A DNA stretch of 64,000 nucleotides from JADLHS01 sp020848635 (GTDB taxonomy: Bacteria; Verrucomicrobiota; Verrucomicrobiia; Limisphaerales; JADLHS01): positions 248,001-312,000 of the forward strand of contig JBAOIL010000038.1 of the NCBI GenBank assembly GCA_037044975.1, read 5' to 3'. The position numbers and the translations under genes are program-made. Below, one piece after another: positions 17,012 to 26,856 of this stretch (positions within the stretch are counted from its first letter, which is position 1; each line of letters begins with the position of its first letter). The notes below the pieces were generated by a model, which was not told the origin of the DNA, did not search any database, and was given only the letters and a program-made list of their open reading frames with translations.

Positions 17012-17911
17012 ATGCTCAACCCCAAGGAACCATATGAAACCGTAACGGTCATCATTGTGACCTACAACTCCGCGTCATGCATCCGGGAGTGTCTCGCCTC
17101 GGTAATTGCACAAACAAATGTTACGGCTGAAATCATCGTCGTGGACAATGCCAGCCAGGACGACACCGTAAATGTTGTCCGGAGCTTCGGTGAGAACGTG
17201 AAGCTGGTTGTCAATCCGGACAACGTCGGTTTTGGCCGTGGTTGCAATCAGGGATTCGCGATTAGTTCCGGAATGTTCATTTACTTTCTGAACCCCGATG
17301 CGCGATTGATTCAAAACGACGCCCTTGCGCTGCTCTGCCGCGCCCTGCAATTGCATCCGAACTGGGGATTGGTGGGCACGCGGGTTGTTTCCGCGACGGG
17401 CGGGGACGAGTCGGCTCCGGCCGCCGATTATCCCGGCCAATTCCGCGCCAAGAATGGTTTTGCCCGGCTCCCGGGCAATATTGCGTGGGTCATCGGGGCC
17501 AGCTTGTTCCTTCGTCGGGAAGTCTTCGGAGCGCTAAACGGTTTTGACCCGGATTTTTTCCTCTACAGCGAGGAGACCGATTTGTGTCTGCGCCTGAGAA
17601 AACTTGGCCATGAGATCGGGTATGCAGCGAACGTTTCGGTGCGACACATCGGTGCGGTCAGCGAACAGGGACTTGATCCTTATCATACCTGGACCCGTAA
17701 GATGAACGGGATCCACCTGTTCTGGAAAAAACATTACACGCTCCAGGATGCCGCGCGTCTCGTTCGGCGAGATTTACGCCGCGCTCGCTTCCGGATGATC
17801 ATCAATGCGTTGCTGGCGGCGTTCCAGCCACCGCGCTCCAGTGCCTGGCAAAAGTACCGCCGGCACCTTGCCATCCGTGACGCTTCAGCCAGATTCCTCA
17901 GCTCAGGTTAA
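17012..17911 (+). CDS. GT2 rhamnosyltransferase-like glycosyltransferase
   Basis: 299 residues. N-terminal GT-A motifs are VTVIIVTYNSASCI, VVDNASQDDT, NVGFGRGCNQG and FLNPDAR (DxD variant), with FLYSEETDLCLRLRKLG as the catalytic ED region. This set is typical of the WbbL-like rhamnosyltransferases and related GT2 enzymes that build O-antigen or cell-wall linkers. A basic C-terminus suggests peripheral membrane binding. It is the last glycosyltransferase of the plus-strand run. Confidence 0.85.
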   Translation: MLNPKEPYETVTVIIVTYNSASCIRECLASVIAQTNVTAEIIVVDNASQDDTVNVVRSFGENVKLVVNPDNVGFGRGCNQGFAISSGMFIYFLNPDARLIQNDALALLCRALQLHPNWGLVGTRVVSATGGDESAPAADYPGQFRAKNGFARLPGNIAWVIGASLFLRREVFGALNGFDPDFFLYSEETDLCLRLRKLGHEIGYAANVSVRHIGAVSEQGLDPYHTWTRKMNGIHLFWKKHYTLQDAARLVRRDLRRARFRMIINALLAAFQPPRSSAWQKYRRHLAIRDASARFLSSG

Positions 17912-18043
17912 TCTGACATTGCTCCACCGTCGCCGGGTTACTACCGTCCCCCCCGATGTGGGAGCGAGGCTCCTGATTGAAAGCTGCGTTCTCCGCCGGG
18001 AAATGCGTCAGTTGAATGGATTATTTGCTTATCGCCAGGTCGT

Positions 18044-18811
18044 GTGAACTCGAACCCACCAGTATATTACAGCTCACTCGCGCCGTTTCTTGAACTCTTC
18101 GCCCAGGGTAATCCCGTCCTCACCTATCACAAGCTTGGCCCGCGCCCGCGCCGCGTTCGGCTGAAGGGCCTTTACGTGTCCGCCGGATTATTTCGCCAGC
18201 AACTCAGGGAACTCCAGGCGGCCGGATTTACGAGCGGCTCCTTAAACGATTGCGCCGGGCTATTGCAGCCGCGCCGGATCGTGCTGACCTTCGATGACGG
18301 CTACGTAAACGTGTTGCGCTACGCCACAGAGCCGCTGGCGGCAACCGGATTTACCGCGCTGCAATTCCTCCCGGCCAACTTGCTCGGGCGCTGCAACGAA
18401 TGGGATGTGGCGCTTGGGGAAGCGCCGGAGCCCATTATGGACGCCACCCAGGTGCGGGAATGGCTCGCCGCCGGCCATCAGATCGGTTCCCACACCCTCG
18501 ATCACCCATATCTGACGCGGATACCGCTGGCTGCCGCGCGCGAACAGATCGCGGCCAGCCGAAAGAAACTGGAAGACCGGTTCGGCGTGGCCATTGAACA
18601 CTTCTGTTATCCGTATGGGGACTGGAATCCCGCCGTGCGCGATTTAGTGGCCGCCGCCGGCTACCGCACGGCCAGCACTACGGACCCCGGCGCGAATCGG
18701 CCGTCAGATTCACGCTTTGCGTTGAAACGCTTCACGGTGCGCTATCCGACACGGAATTGGAAATGGGTCCGGGCAACAGTCCGCCGCTTGATGTTGGGCC
18801 ACCGGCTGTAG
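18044..18811 (+). CDS. Polysaccharide deacetylase (NodB/CE4)
   Basis: 255 residues from GTG 18044. CE4 motifs are in order: TFDDG (residues 82-86; the second Asp is a metal ligand and the first the catalytic base), SHTLDH (149-154; His150 and His154 bind metal), and CYPYGDWN as the motif-3 Arg/Tyr region. No signal peptide is evident, so a cytoplasmic or membrane-peripheral location is likelier than secretion. The enzyme removes N-acetyl or O-acetyl groups from glycan chains and here probably tailors the product of the adjacent glycosyltransferases. It is convergent with the outer-membrane protein gene. Confidence 0.85.
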   Translation: MNSNPPVYYSSLAPFLELFAQGNPVLTYHKLGPRPRRVRLKGLYVSAGLFRQQLRELQAAGFTSGSLNDCAGLLQPRRIVLTFDDGYVNVLRYATEPLAATGFTALQFLPANLLGRCNEWDVALGEAPEPIMDATQVREWLAAGHQIGSHTLDHPYLTRIPLAAAREQIAASRKKLEDRFGVAIEHFCYPYGDWNPAVRDLVAAAGYRTASTTDPGANRPSDSRFALKRFTVRYPTRNWKWVRATVRRLMLGHRL

Positions 18812-18827
18812 GTTGGCGGTCGCCCAA

Positions 18828-18859
18828 AGAGCCTCGTCGCAAGCGGCGAACGAGGCTCT
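18828..18859. terminator. Inverted repeat between convergent genes
   Basis: AGAGCCTCGT (18828-18837) and ACGAGGCTCT (18850-18859) form a perfect 10-bp stem with a 12-base loop. It sits midway between the convergent deacetylase and outer-membrane protein stops, where a bidirectional terminator is expected. No strong T tract follows on either strand, so the function is inferred from position. Confidence 0.5.
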
Positions 18860-18883
18860 CGGTGGGGGGGACGGTGAAAATGG

Positions 18884-19603
18884 CTAGAATGAGTAGTTCA
18901 CGCCGATCCGGAGAATCGGGTAAAACTTGTACTTCGAGGCAGTGTCTTCAATCTGGGTGGCTTCGGCATTGAGATCTTGTTGGGGCACGCTGCCGGGATT
19001 CCCCGTGGTCAGGGTGACCTCGGGGTTTCCGGTGTAAGCCACGCCGAGTTCGCCGCTCAGGGACCAGTGCTTGGCCTTGTCGAAATAATAACTGGCCCCG
19101 ATGGAGATATATGGTGAAATTGGCTGCTGTTTAACTTTCAAATTCAAGTCGCCAATGCTGGCCGAATCATAAGCCGTGCCGTTAATATCAATGAAGGTGT
19201 TGCCAAAGACCGGGTCTTGCGGCACCACTCCGGTCAATTCATTTTGGTTCAACATGATTCCCACCGTAATGCGGAAGGAGCTTTTGGCCCACGGGTAAAG
19301 ATCCACCCCGAGCGGTTCTGACATCAGACGCAGATCGGTGTTGTAGTTAATACCATCTATTTCATTCCCGTTCTTGGAGTAACCGAAATAGTTAAAGCCC
19401 CCACGGACGCCGAAGTGGTCGGCAAAGCGCCAACTAGCCGAACCACCAAAGCCCGGCGTGCCCGCCTCGGCCCCGGCGGTAAACGGATGGTAGGCTGGAG
19501 CTTCCTCGGCATTGTCTGCCGCCCTCAAGGTTTGCCCGTTACCCGCGACCAAGCCGCACGCCACCGCCACCACACTCAGGAAGCTAAATCTCGATTTCGT
19601 CAT
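18884..19603 (-). CDS. Outer-membrane beta-barrel protein
   Basis: 239 residues from ATG 19603 (MTKSRFSFLSVVAVACG); an in-frame ATG 14 codons upstream gives no proper signal. A Sec signal peptide ends around GQTLRAA. The mature protein alternates polar and aromatic residues in about eight strands and ends in the BAM-recognised Phe (RIGVNYSF). This fits a small OmpA-like or porin-like eight-stranded barrel. The function is unknown. It neighbours glycan-degrading genes but is not clearly cotranscribed with them. Confidence 0.75.
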   Translation of the reverse strand: MTKSRFSFLSVVAVACGLVAGNGQTLRAADNAEEAPAYHPFTAGAEAGTPGFGGSASWRFADHFGVRGGFNYFGYSKNGNEIDGINYNTDLRLMSEPLGVDLYPWAKSSFRITVGIMLNQNELTGVVPQDPVFGNTFIDINGTAYDSASIGDLNLKVKQQPISPYISIGASYYFDKAKHWSLSGELGVAYTGNPEVTLTTGNPGSVPQQDLNAEATQIEDTASKYKFYPILRIGVNYSF

Positions 19604-20035
19604 GTCGTTACTTTCGGTTAATCGTTCAGTGGTAATACGTCGCACTAGCCCCTTCTAAGCCAATGCCGTGCCAGTCGGACGAGAGGAGTTGGACCGAAAT
19701 TGCTCAAGGTCGCCGATGCCCCGGTGGGGAAGGCTCGTGCTCGGCTTTCATCATATGGGAGTGAACTAATTGACCGGCCCGGCTTCCGCCGGTCAATGGG
19801 ACAAGCGGTGTCTTGAATTCGTCCGCCACCCATCTGCAGGTTTCTCCGTCTTTCTGGCTGGAATCGGGGGGGAGGAAATGGAATTGCCGATTACCGATGG
19901 CCGTGAGCAAAGCCCCCTGTGGGAAGATCGAAGCCGCTTCAGGCCGCGCGGTCATCCAGCCCCTCTGACTCAGGGAACGGGACTTTCGTATTCAAGCCTC
20001 CCGGTAATCCGCCACGCAGGGTGCTTTGCCACGCA
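19604..20035. other. Gene-free interval, 432 bp
   Basis: Promoter region of the outer-membrane protein gene and 3' region of the GH2 gene. Besides the inverted repeat at 19770-19796 I see no gene or RNA. Confidence 0.5.
19770..19796 (-). terminator. Inverted repeat downstream of the GH2 gene
   Basis: TTGACCGGC (19770-19778) and GCCGGTCAA (19788-19796) pair perfectly over 9 bp with a 9-base loop. On the minus strand the stem is followed by TTAGTTC, a weak T-rich tail, about 240 bp beyond the GH2 stop. It may terminate that transcript; alternatively it is an operator for the outer-membrane protein gene that starts 170 bp further on. Confidence 0.4.
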
Positions 20036-23000
20036 TCAGAATATACTTTTTCCCGGGTAAAAATTACCGTCGTTGCCGCGGAGACTCTTGAATTGGACTC
20101 CCTGCAGCACGGGCGTGAGCGTGTCGGTGATGGAAATGGTGCTGCGGGGTTGGAAGAGGCTGCTCTGACAGTATTCAAGCATCCCGTCCAGCAAGGCAAC
20201 CGCCGCCGGGTCATCCATCTGGAAGTTGAACGAAGCCACAAACAACCGTCCGCCATCGGTGCGCGCCTCCCACATCGCGGTCTGGAGTCGGATGTATTTG
20301 TAGGAACTGACGATTTCCACAATGGGATCGAAGGGGGCCGGGATTTTGTTGAACTCGATGCACTCGCCGTGCTCAAGGAGGTTATGGAACTGCCAGTCGC
20401 ACCAACCCGCATTCGGCAGATACTTGAGCGCGGGGTGCGGCTGGATCACGGTGGCGAGGTTCATGTGCGCGCGACCGGCGACGCCGATTTGAAAACGGGT
20501 TTCGTTTGCCGGAAATGGTTTGGCACCCAGGAGCAACACATCGCCGCCATCGGTAAGGTGTTTCAGGTCGGACTTCGTCAGTGTCCGAACAATGCGCAGC
20601 TTGGTGTCGGGGGCATCGGCCAAGGGCTTCAACTGCGTGTAGCGGCCACCGACCAACTTGAGGGCTTCCGGGTCAGCGACGGCATTCAGGGTGGGCGCAG
20701 GGCGGTCGGGGAACACCCAGAAATCCCACTGGTTCGTGAGGTGGTATCCGGCGCCGTTGAGCGCCACGGCCAGAATGAGGTGGCGCGGCTGCTTCAGGGC
20801 CGGCCAGTCGAACTGGACGTTGGCCAGCGAAGTTACGGCCCCGTCGGGGGCGTTCAAACCGTTGACCTTGCCGTTGAGCAGGACGGTTTCGCCGTCGCGC
20901 ACCTGCCAGTTCAGCACGCCATCGCGCAAGGCCGTGCCGCCGAACAACGACGCCATGACGGGCACGTCGAACCGTTCTTGCACTTTGAAAACATGGCGTT
21001 TGGCGTTATCGAGCAGAACCACGCTCTCGCCGTTGTACTGGAGGACGCGAGCAAGGGTGTCGCCCGGCTTGAACTCGAAGAATTCGTTCAGCAGACCGCA
21101 CGAATAACCGGAGTTGTGCCAATGCCCGTCCCACGCACCCAACAAATCGTAACCGTCGAAGGAATTACATTTCCGGAGATTTTCCAACATGAACTTCCGG
21201 GCCTGGCCATGCCACCGCGCCGAGTTCTGAAAATACGTGGGAGCCATGTCCAACCGGCCGGCGGACTTGATGTATTCGCGGGCGGCGGCGTAGAGGTCGC
21301 CGGGCAGGCTCTCCGTGTAGCGGGCTTCGAGCGACAGGTCGAGGTACGTGCCGATGATGCCGGATTCGTGGGCGATGATGGGGCGGTTGTAGTTGGTGTA
21401 CTCCGGCTCGATTTGTCGCCAGTCACGGGCCAGGAAGTTCTGGTAGCTGAAATCGTTGGCCCGGGCGGCGAACAGGTCGGAGTTACGCGCCACGCGCGAC
21501 CACAGGTTGTCGTAGTAACGCTCCTTGTCCACGTAGGCGTCCGGCACCGGGAGATCGGCCTGGCCGCCCTTCGATTCCGGTCCGGACATGGTGTGCATCG
21601 GGATGATCAAGGCGTCCGGGGCCAGCGCTTTGGCGGCGCGGTAGCGCTCGGCAAACTTCGCGATCAGGCCCTCGTGGCCCACTTCCTCGTTGCCGCCGCT
21701 ATAGGTGACGACCGAGGGATGGTACCGACACGAGCGCACCATGTCAGACCACCGACCATCGTCCAGCAGATTGCGGTTTGGCGTCAGCGAATGTTCCGGG
21801 CCCATCAACATGCCGACCTCGTCCGCCGCCTGCATGTAGGGTTCCATGGGCACCCAGGTGTGGAAACGCACGTAGTTAAAGCCCACTTCTTTCAGTCGCT
21901 GCAACCGGTGGCGGAAGTACTCGACGTCGTTCGGAGGATGAACATAGGGCGCGAAGAAATACATGTCGCAGAGTCCCCGCAACAAGATCGGCCGGCCGTT
22001 GAGATACAGGCGCTGCTCGCGGCTCTCCAACTGACGCAAGCCGTAGGTTCGGCTGCCGGCGTCGAGGCGGTTGCCGCGGGCATCTTCCCAACGCACTTCG
22101 ATGCGGTGAAGATTGGGCTCCCAGATGCTCCACGGTTTAATGCCATTGGTGGGACACGACCAATCCAGCGGCAGAACTTCCAGTGTCGCCAAGGGTCGCA
22201 CGGGCAGCGTCCCGCTCTGAAGCGTTTCGCCCTCCAGGCTTTTCACCCACCACAAGAAGCGGGAATCGCTGTTGAATCCCTGCGGGGCGGTAATCTCGGT
22301 TTTCCAGCGCAAGCGGCTGAGGCCGTTCTCGGGATACACGTAGTAGGAAAGGATCCGCCCCGGACCATCGGAAACGTGCAGCGATACGTCTCCGTAGATG
22401 CCGCCCGACATGCCCTGATACCCTCGCAAGGCGCAACTGTTGATCCAGTCCACGCGGTTGTCCACGGCCAGGACGATTTCGTTGGTCTGTCCGTACTTCA
22501 ATTCGCCGGTGAGGTCGAATTCGAAGGGCGTATCGTGGCCGTGGTGCATGTCCAAGTAGATGCCGTTGACATAGCCGTAAGTGGCGATCCGGGCACCGCC
22601 GACTCGAAGGGTTACCGTACGGCCCCGCCAACTTTCCGGTACGTCAATCAACTTCTTGTACCAGCCTACGCCAGTGACAAAGGGTCTTCCGGCATCAGGA
22701 TGCCGCGGCCGACCGGAGCCGCTGAAGGGAAAACGAATCGGCTGGGGATTGCCGCCACCGTAGTAGGCGATGTCGTTGCCCCACGGGGCTTCGGGCAGAT
22801 AACTCAATTGTTCATCCCAATAGCCTGGCACCTGCAGGTCCAGAGCAAATTGGTCCGGCGTCGGCATCTGGGGTTGAGGCTTGATCATCACGGCCACGGT
22901 GAAACGGGTCGCCACTTTGGCGGGGGGCAGGCTGTTCTTATAGGCAAAGCGCCAGGGTCCGTTCAGGGAAATGTCCTCCGCCCGGCTGAATTCCGGGAGC

Positions 23001-23047
23001 GCCATGACGCCGATCGTCAGGGCCCAAACCACCAGTCGTGTCTTCAT
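20036..23047 (-). CDS. Secreted glycoside hydrolase family 2
   Basis: 1003 residues from ATG 23047 (MKTRLVVWALTIGVM), which gives a Sec signal ending at EFSRA; the 29 upstream in-frame residues are not signal-like. It has the GH2 layout: an N-terminal jelly-roll sugar-binding domain (ISLNGPWRF, VGWYKKLIDVP), an immunoglobulin-like domain, then the TIM barrel. The acid/base Glu is in YSGGNEEVG near residue 450, and the probable nucleophile is the Glu of PIIAHESG near 560. A C-terminal beta-rich extension of about 300 residues follows. GH2 covers beta-galactosidases, mannosidases and glucuronidases; the exact activity is not readable. The esterase gene 62 bp upstream suggests joint polysaccharide breakdown in the periplasm. 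Confidence 0.85.
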   Translation of the reverse strand: MKTRLVVWALTIGVMALPEFSRAEDISLNGPWRFAYKNSLPPAKVATRFTVAVMIKPQPQMPTPDQFALDLQVPGYWDEQLSYLPEAPWGNDIAYYGGGNPQPIRFPFSGSGRPRHPDAGRPFVTGVGWYKKLIDVPESWRGRTVTLRVGGARIATYGYVNGIYLDMHHGHDTPFEFDLTGELKYGQTNEIVLAVDNRVDWINSCALRGYQGMSGGIYGDVSLHVSDGPGRILSYYVYPENGLSRLRWKTEITAPQGFNSDSRFLWWVKSLEGETLQSGTLPVRPLATLEVLPLDWSCPTNGIKPWSIWEPNLHRIEVRWEDARGNRLDAGSRTYGLRQLESREQRLYLNGRPILLRGLCDMYFFAPYVHPPNDVEYFRHRLQRLKEVGFNYVRFHTWVPMEPYMQAADEVGMLMGPEHSLTPNRNLLDDGRWSDMVRSCRYHPSVVTYSGGNEEVGHEGLIAKFAERYRAAKALAPDALIIPMHTMSGPESKGGQADLPVPDAYVDKERYYDNLWSRVARNSDLFAARANDFSYQNFLARDWRQIEPEYTNYNRPIIAHESGIIGTYLDLSLEARYTESLPGDLYAAAREYIKSAGRLDMAPTYFQNSARWHGQARKFMLENLRKCNSFDGYDLLGAWDGHWHNSGYSCGLLNEFFEFKPGDTLARVLQYNGESVVLLDNAKRHVFKVQERFDVPVMASLFGGTALRDGVLNWQVRDGETVLLNGKVNGLNAPDGAVTSLANVQFDWPALKQPRHLILAVALNGAGYHLTNQWDFWVFPDRPAPTLNAVADPEALKLVGGRYTQLKPLADAPDTKLRIVRTLTKSDLKHLTDGGDVLLLGAKPFPANETRFQIGVAGRAHMNLATVIQPHPALKYLPNAGWCDWQFHNLLEHGECIEFNKIPAPFDPIVEIVSSYKYIRLQTAMWEARTDGGRLFVASFNFQMDDPAAVALLDGMLEYCQSSLFQPRSTISITDTLTPVLQGVQFKSLRGNDGNFYPGKSIF

Positions 23048-23109
23048 AGTTCTCGCCCAATCACTACTTTGGTTGCTGCGATCCATCCGCCGTTTGTCAC
23101 TCCCGCCCG

Positions 23110-25398
23110 TCATTTCGCATCGGCTTTGAGCCACTCCTCAAAAAATCGGGTCGGGGGCTTCGCGGAAGATTCGAGCGACCCGGACCACTGGGATTTGCTG
23201 AGGTTGTTGAGACGCACGCGCTCCTTCCCGGCCGCCCGCATCAGATGCTCGACATCCGTTACGCCCAGGATGCCGGGGATTTGCACGCCGGGATTGTTGT
23301 AACCCACCAGCTCCACAAAACTCGAAAACATCCGGTCAATGGCCGCTCCCTTGATGCGTTCGTCCAAGACCGCCGCGAACAGGCACGCCAGGCCCGTCTC
23401 CTTGCCGCGCCCCGCCACCAGGATTTTCTCGTATTGTTTCTGCTGCGAAAGATAGTCCACCAGGCAGAGAAGGTCGTAGGCCCACATGCCCGGCGATGGG
23501 ACGTCCCATGACAATCGTCGCCTGACGCAGGATGTGCATCTCGTTGGTCATGCCGGCGCCGCGGGGTTCGAGCACGAACACGGTGGCATTCTGCGCCAGC
23601 GCCTGGACTTCTTTCCGCTGGGATTCTGTCTCAAAATCCGATTCCCCCACCCAGATCACGGCGGTGGGTCCTTTGCCCAATCGGAGCGCGGCCACTTCCA
23701 CGCCGGGGTCGGTCGTCAGGAGCAGTCCCCGCTCCGTCACCGTGGCTTCCGGCGACCCGAGTGGCGGCAGATTAAGCAAGGCGCGCATTTTTCCGGCAAG
23801 CCCTTCCGGATTCCTGGGCAGAGCCGTCCGCAGGGCCGCCGCCTGGTCCGTCCAGATCGTCTGGACTGTTTGCGCCCCGTTCGTCGGAATTTTGCCCCCC
23901 TCGAAGACAAACAACGCCGGGTCTTTTTCGTCAAAGAGATCCTTCTGAATTTCAGCCTCCGGGGCCGCAGTTGGAAACCCGTCGCCGAGACCCTTGAGCC
24001 AGCGATCCACAAAGGCGCAGGTGACTTCCCGCATCTCGCGCGTGTAGTCGTGCGCGCCCTTGCCGATGGTTTGCAGGAGTTTGTCCTCCCCCCGAGCAAT
24101 CGGTAGTAGGGCCGGGCGGCGTTGACCATCTGCTCACACGCGTAGCTGGTGCTGTAATCGGCGTCCACGTTCATGATTAGCATGGCACGGGGCGCGGTCA
24201 GCGCGATCAGGTTGCCCATGCCGCCCAGCCGCGAGATGCCCGGCACCCAGTTGTCGCCTGAATAGTAGGCGTTGACCGCCAGCTCCGGCATGGACCAAAG
24301 CGCCACCGCCGGCATGACGGCGGTGAAACGTGCATCCACGGCTCCCGCATAGAAGGTTTGCAGGCCGCCGCCGGAGGCCCCGGTGACGCCCAGGCGCTTC
24401 GCGTCAATCTCCGGGCGCATTTCCAGGTAGTCCGCGCCCCGCATGATATCCCAAGCCATGTGTCCCGCGATCGCGCCGCCGGCCACAAATGGTTCAAAGC
24501 CCTCGCTGTTGCCGGGGATCCGCCGTTCCCAAGCGTAAGCCGGGTCCAAGGCGAGGACGGCGTAGCCGTGCCGGGCCAGCGTGATGGCGCGGAGTTGTGG
24601 TTTGGTGGAACTCTTGCCGCTGCTCCAATGGCCGATGGCACTGATGACCGCCGGTACGGGATTGGTGGTGTTCTTCGGAAGGTAAAGCAGCGCAGGCACG
24701 ATGTGATTGGGCCGGCTCTCGTAGGCGATCTTCTCGATCACGTAGTCGTCCTTCTCGATCCGGCCGGCGACCTTTGGGTTGAGCGGGGTGCGCGGCGGCA
24801 GCGGGTCCAGGCCCAAAGTGGCCAAAAGTTTTTGCCGCAGTGCCTGCTGGCGTTCGCGAGCTTCGGTTGCGGTTCGAGGCGCGGGTTGCGGGGCTTCCAG
24901 CCGAATTAGCTCCTGCCGCAGCCATTCCGTGAACGTGGTGATCCGGCCCACGCGGTCATCCAGTGGCGTGGAACTGAAGGCGAGCGCCGCCAGATTGTGA
25001 CTGCTGGCTGTCCCGGGTGTCGGAGACTCGACGCGGATTTCCGCCACGCCCTTGGGCAAGACCACCGAACCAAGCCGTACCCAACCCAGCTTGGCCACTT
25101 TCGCCTGCATGGGCGGCACCAGGCGTTTCCCATTCACCAAAATCCGAATGTCAGCCTCCATGGAGGGCGAGGTGTACATCCGCAAGTAAACCGCGTATTC
25201 ACCCCCCGCAAAGTCCACACTCTTGGTCAGCGGCGCTCCGCTCGAACTGAAGAAGTTTCCTGCTCCCCAAGACTGCCCCTCCTTCCACGACTCGATCCCC
25301 GACATCTCTTTTGCGGGGACAATGACGAGTTCGCCCCAGGCCGCTGGAGCACTAACCAGCACCGCCACCGCCACGGCAATTGCGGCGTATGGACGCAT
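23110..25398 (-). CDS. Secreted alpha/beta hydrolase (acetylxylan-esterase-like), two frameshifts
   Basis: One protein of about 760 residues spread over three frames. From ATG 25398 a signal peptide (AVAVAVLVSAPAAWG) leads into a beta-sandwich and then an alpha/beta hydrolase with nucleophile Ser in GVTGASGGGLQTF. The frame breaks at a six-C run (24089-24094; a seventh base restores it), continues as a second alpha/beta-like module, breaks again at CCC 23489-23491, and finishes at 23110. Both breaks are single-base changes in homopolymers, so sequencing indels are as likely as decay. An in-frame ATG at 25452 is an alternative start. The likely role is de-esterification of plant or algal glycans, together with the GH2 gene downstream. 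Confidence 0.7.
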
Positions 25399-25894
25399 AA
25401 GGATGGGCACGGCTGTTTTGGAAATACTGGCCAGGCTTGCTGCTAATCGCATAAGGATTTCGACCGAAAGGTTGACCGGCGGTTGGGAAAATTGCTTTTC
25501 GACACGGCGCCAGGCTATTGCCGCGGTCTTGGTAACAGCGAACAAATCTGGGTTGCCGCTCATTGGGTTGCACGCTGCCAGACAGGGATGGGAGGTGCCA
25601 AGCGACAAGCGACGGTTTTCCGTTGCGGTTTGCCGGGTAGTTGCTTGATCTGAATTTCGTTGCAATCGTCTTGGAAGGAATCCGGCGAGCACTGATGACA
25701 GCCGGCGCGGGCGACGCCGGAAAACAATAAGGGCGCGGCGAGATTCGCCGCCAGAGCGCAATGCTTGCCTTGGATCGGGATCGCGAACTTGCTCGGCCCC
25801 ATCGCGTCAGATTGGTCCAAACCGATGACGCCGAAGGCAGCGGCCTTTTTCGGCATGACTCCCCTGTAGATTCGGAAGCGGCCGCCCCTAAAAT
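25399..25894. other. Gene-free interval, 496 bp
   Basis: 5' region of the esterase gene and 3' region of the pseudopilin gene. Open frames here continue upstream from the esterase but lack a conserved or signal-like sequence. I see no terminator with a T tract and no RNA gene. Confidence 0.45.
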
Positions 25895-26743
25895 TCACGG
25901 TTTCAGCAGACCGATGATCGTTTGGAACATCCGCGCGTTGTCAATCGGAGTCTTGCCGGGCGCATTGGCGGGATAGCCCCACAACACCGGATCAAACGCC
26001 GAACGAGTGGTCGAGATGCTCACATGCATATCTCCCCAGAGCACATTCAATGAACCAGAATCATTGCCCACCCGATGGCTCAAGGCGTCATACGTGAACA
26101 ACATATCGGTCATGACCGCCAAGTTGGGCCGCAATTCCGGGGCCTTGGTGGCGATCTGGTAAACCCCGGGAACACTGGCGGCAACCAACGTACTGGATTG
26201 GGGATACAAAATGTAACTGCCGGAACAGGTCGGGTTGCCGATATTTGCGAAAGCAGGCCATTGGCCCTGGCTGTCCACAAAATTATCCATGGAGGCCAGT
26301 CCCTTCTTGGCACTTGGACAATAAAAGCTCCGGCCGGAGGTGATGTATTTGAGCCGGTAGAACAAGCCATGGTTCAGCCCGGGATAGTTGTCTGTCACAA
26401 GCTGCCCATTGACCCCGGACCCAAATCCGTTGGGGTCCGTCGGGCTGGCGAACAGGTAGTACCCGTTGTGCGGATTCGAATACAAGTAATAGGTGGTCGT
26501 CGGCAGCTTGTCGTTGAAGTCGCTGAAATACATCGTCATCGCAAGCCCCATCTGCTTGAGATTGTTGACACACGAGATCCGGTTGGCCCGCTCCTTGGCC
26601 CGGGACAGGGCCGGCAGCAGCATCGCGGCGAGAATTGCGATGATCGCGATTACAACTAGCAACTCGATCAGAGTGAAACCGCTACCAAACCTGCCTCGCG
26701 AGCGGGTATGGAGCGCCAATCTGATTTCATTTGTACGTTTCAT
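25895..26743 (-). CDS. Type II secretion-like pseudopilin (prepilin N-methylation motif)
   Basis: 282 residues. A basic 22-residue leader ends in G, followed by FTLIELLVVIAIIAILAAM, the prepilin-peptidase site with Phe at +1 and Glu at +5. The C-terminal globular domain has the SHRVGNDSGSLNVLWGDMHV segment, typical of the large pseudopilin family expanded in Verrucomicrobiota and Planctomycetota (DUF1559/PulG-like). Products are processed on the cytoplasmic side and inserted in the inner membrane or a pseudopilus. The gene lies 113 bp downstream of the beta-helix gene. A second pseudopilin domain lies 7 kb away, fused to a response regulator. Confidence 0.88.
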   Translation of the reverse strand: MKRTNEIRLALHTRSRGRFGSGFTLIELLVVIAIIAILAAMLLPALSRAKERANRISCVNNLKQMGLAMTMYFSDFNDKLPTTTYYLYSNPHNGYYLFASPTDPNGFGSGVNGQLVTDNYPGLNHGLFYRLKYITSGRSFYCPSAKKGLASMDNFVDSQGQWPAFANIGNPTCSGSYILYPQSSTLVAASVPGVYQIATKAPELRPNLAVMTDMLFTYDALSHRVGNDSGSLNVLWGDMHVSISTTRSAFDPVLWGYPANAPGKTPIDNARMFQTIIGLLKP

Positions 26744-26856
26744 CGGCTACCTCAAACCGCAACCCGCAATCAAAGTGAACTGGCGACCCGCGCCGACTGC
26801 GCGGGCCGCCGTGTCCCATCCCAAAACCTCGTTTCCAAGTCGGCGCCTGCCGCGCT

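Noticed and set aside
19919..23302. A 1127-codon open frame on the plus strand
   Set aside because: It is the antisense shadow of the GH2 gene, which has a signal peptide, GH2 domains and catalytic residues. The plus-strand translation has no recognisable domain and results from high-GC codon bias.
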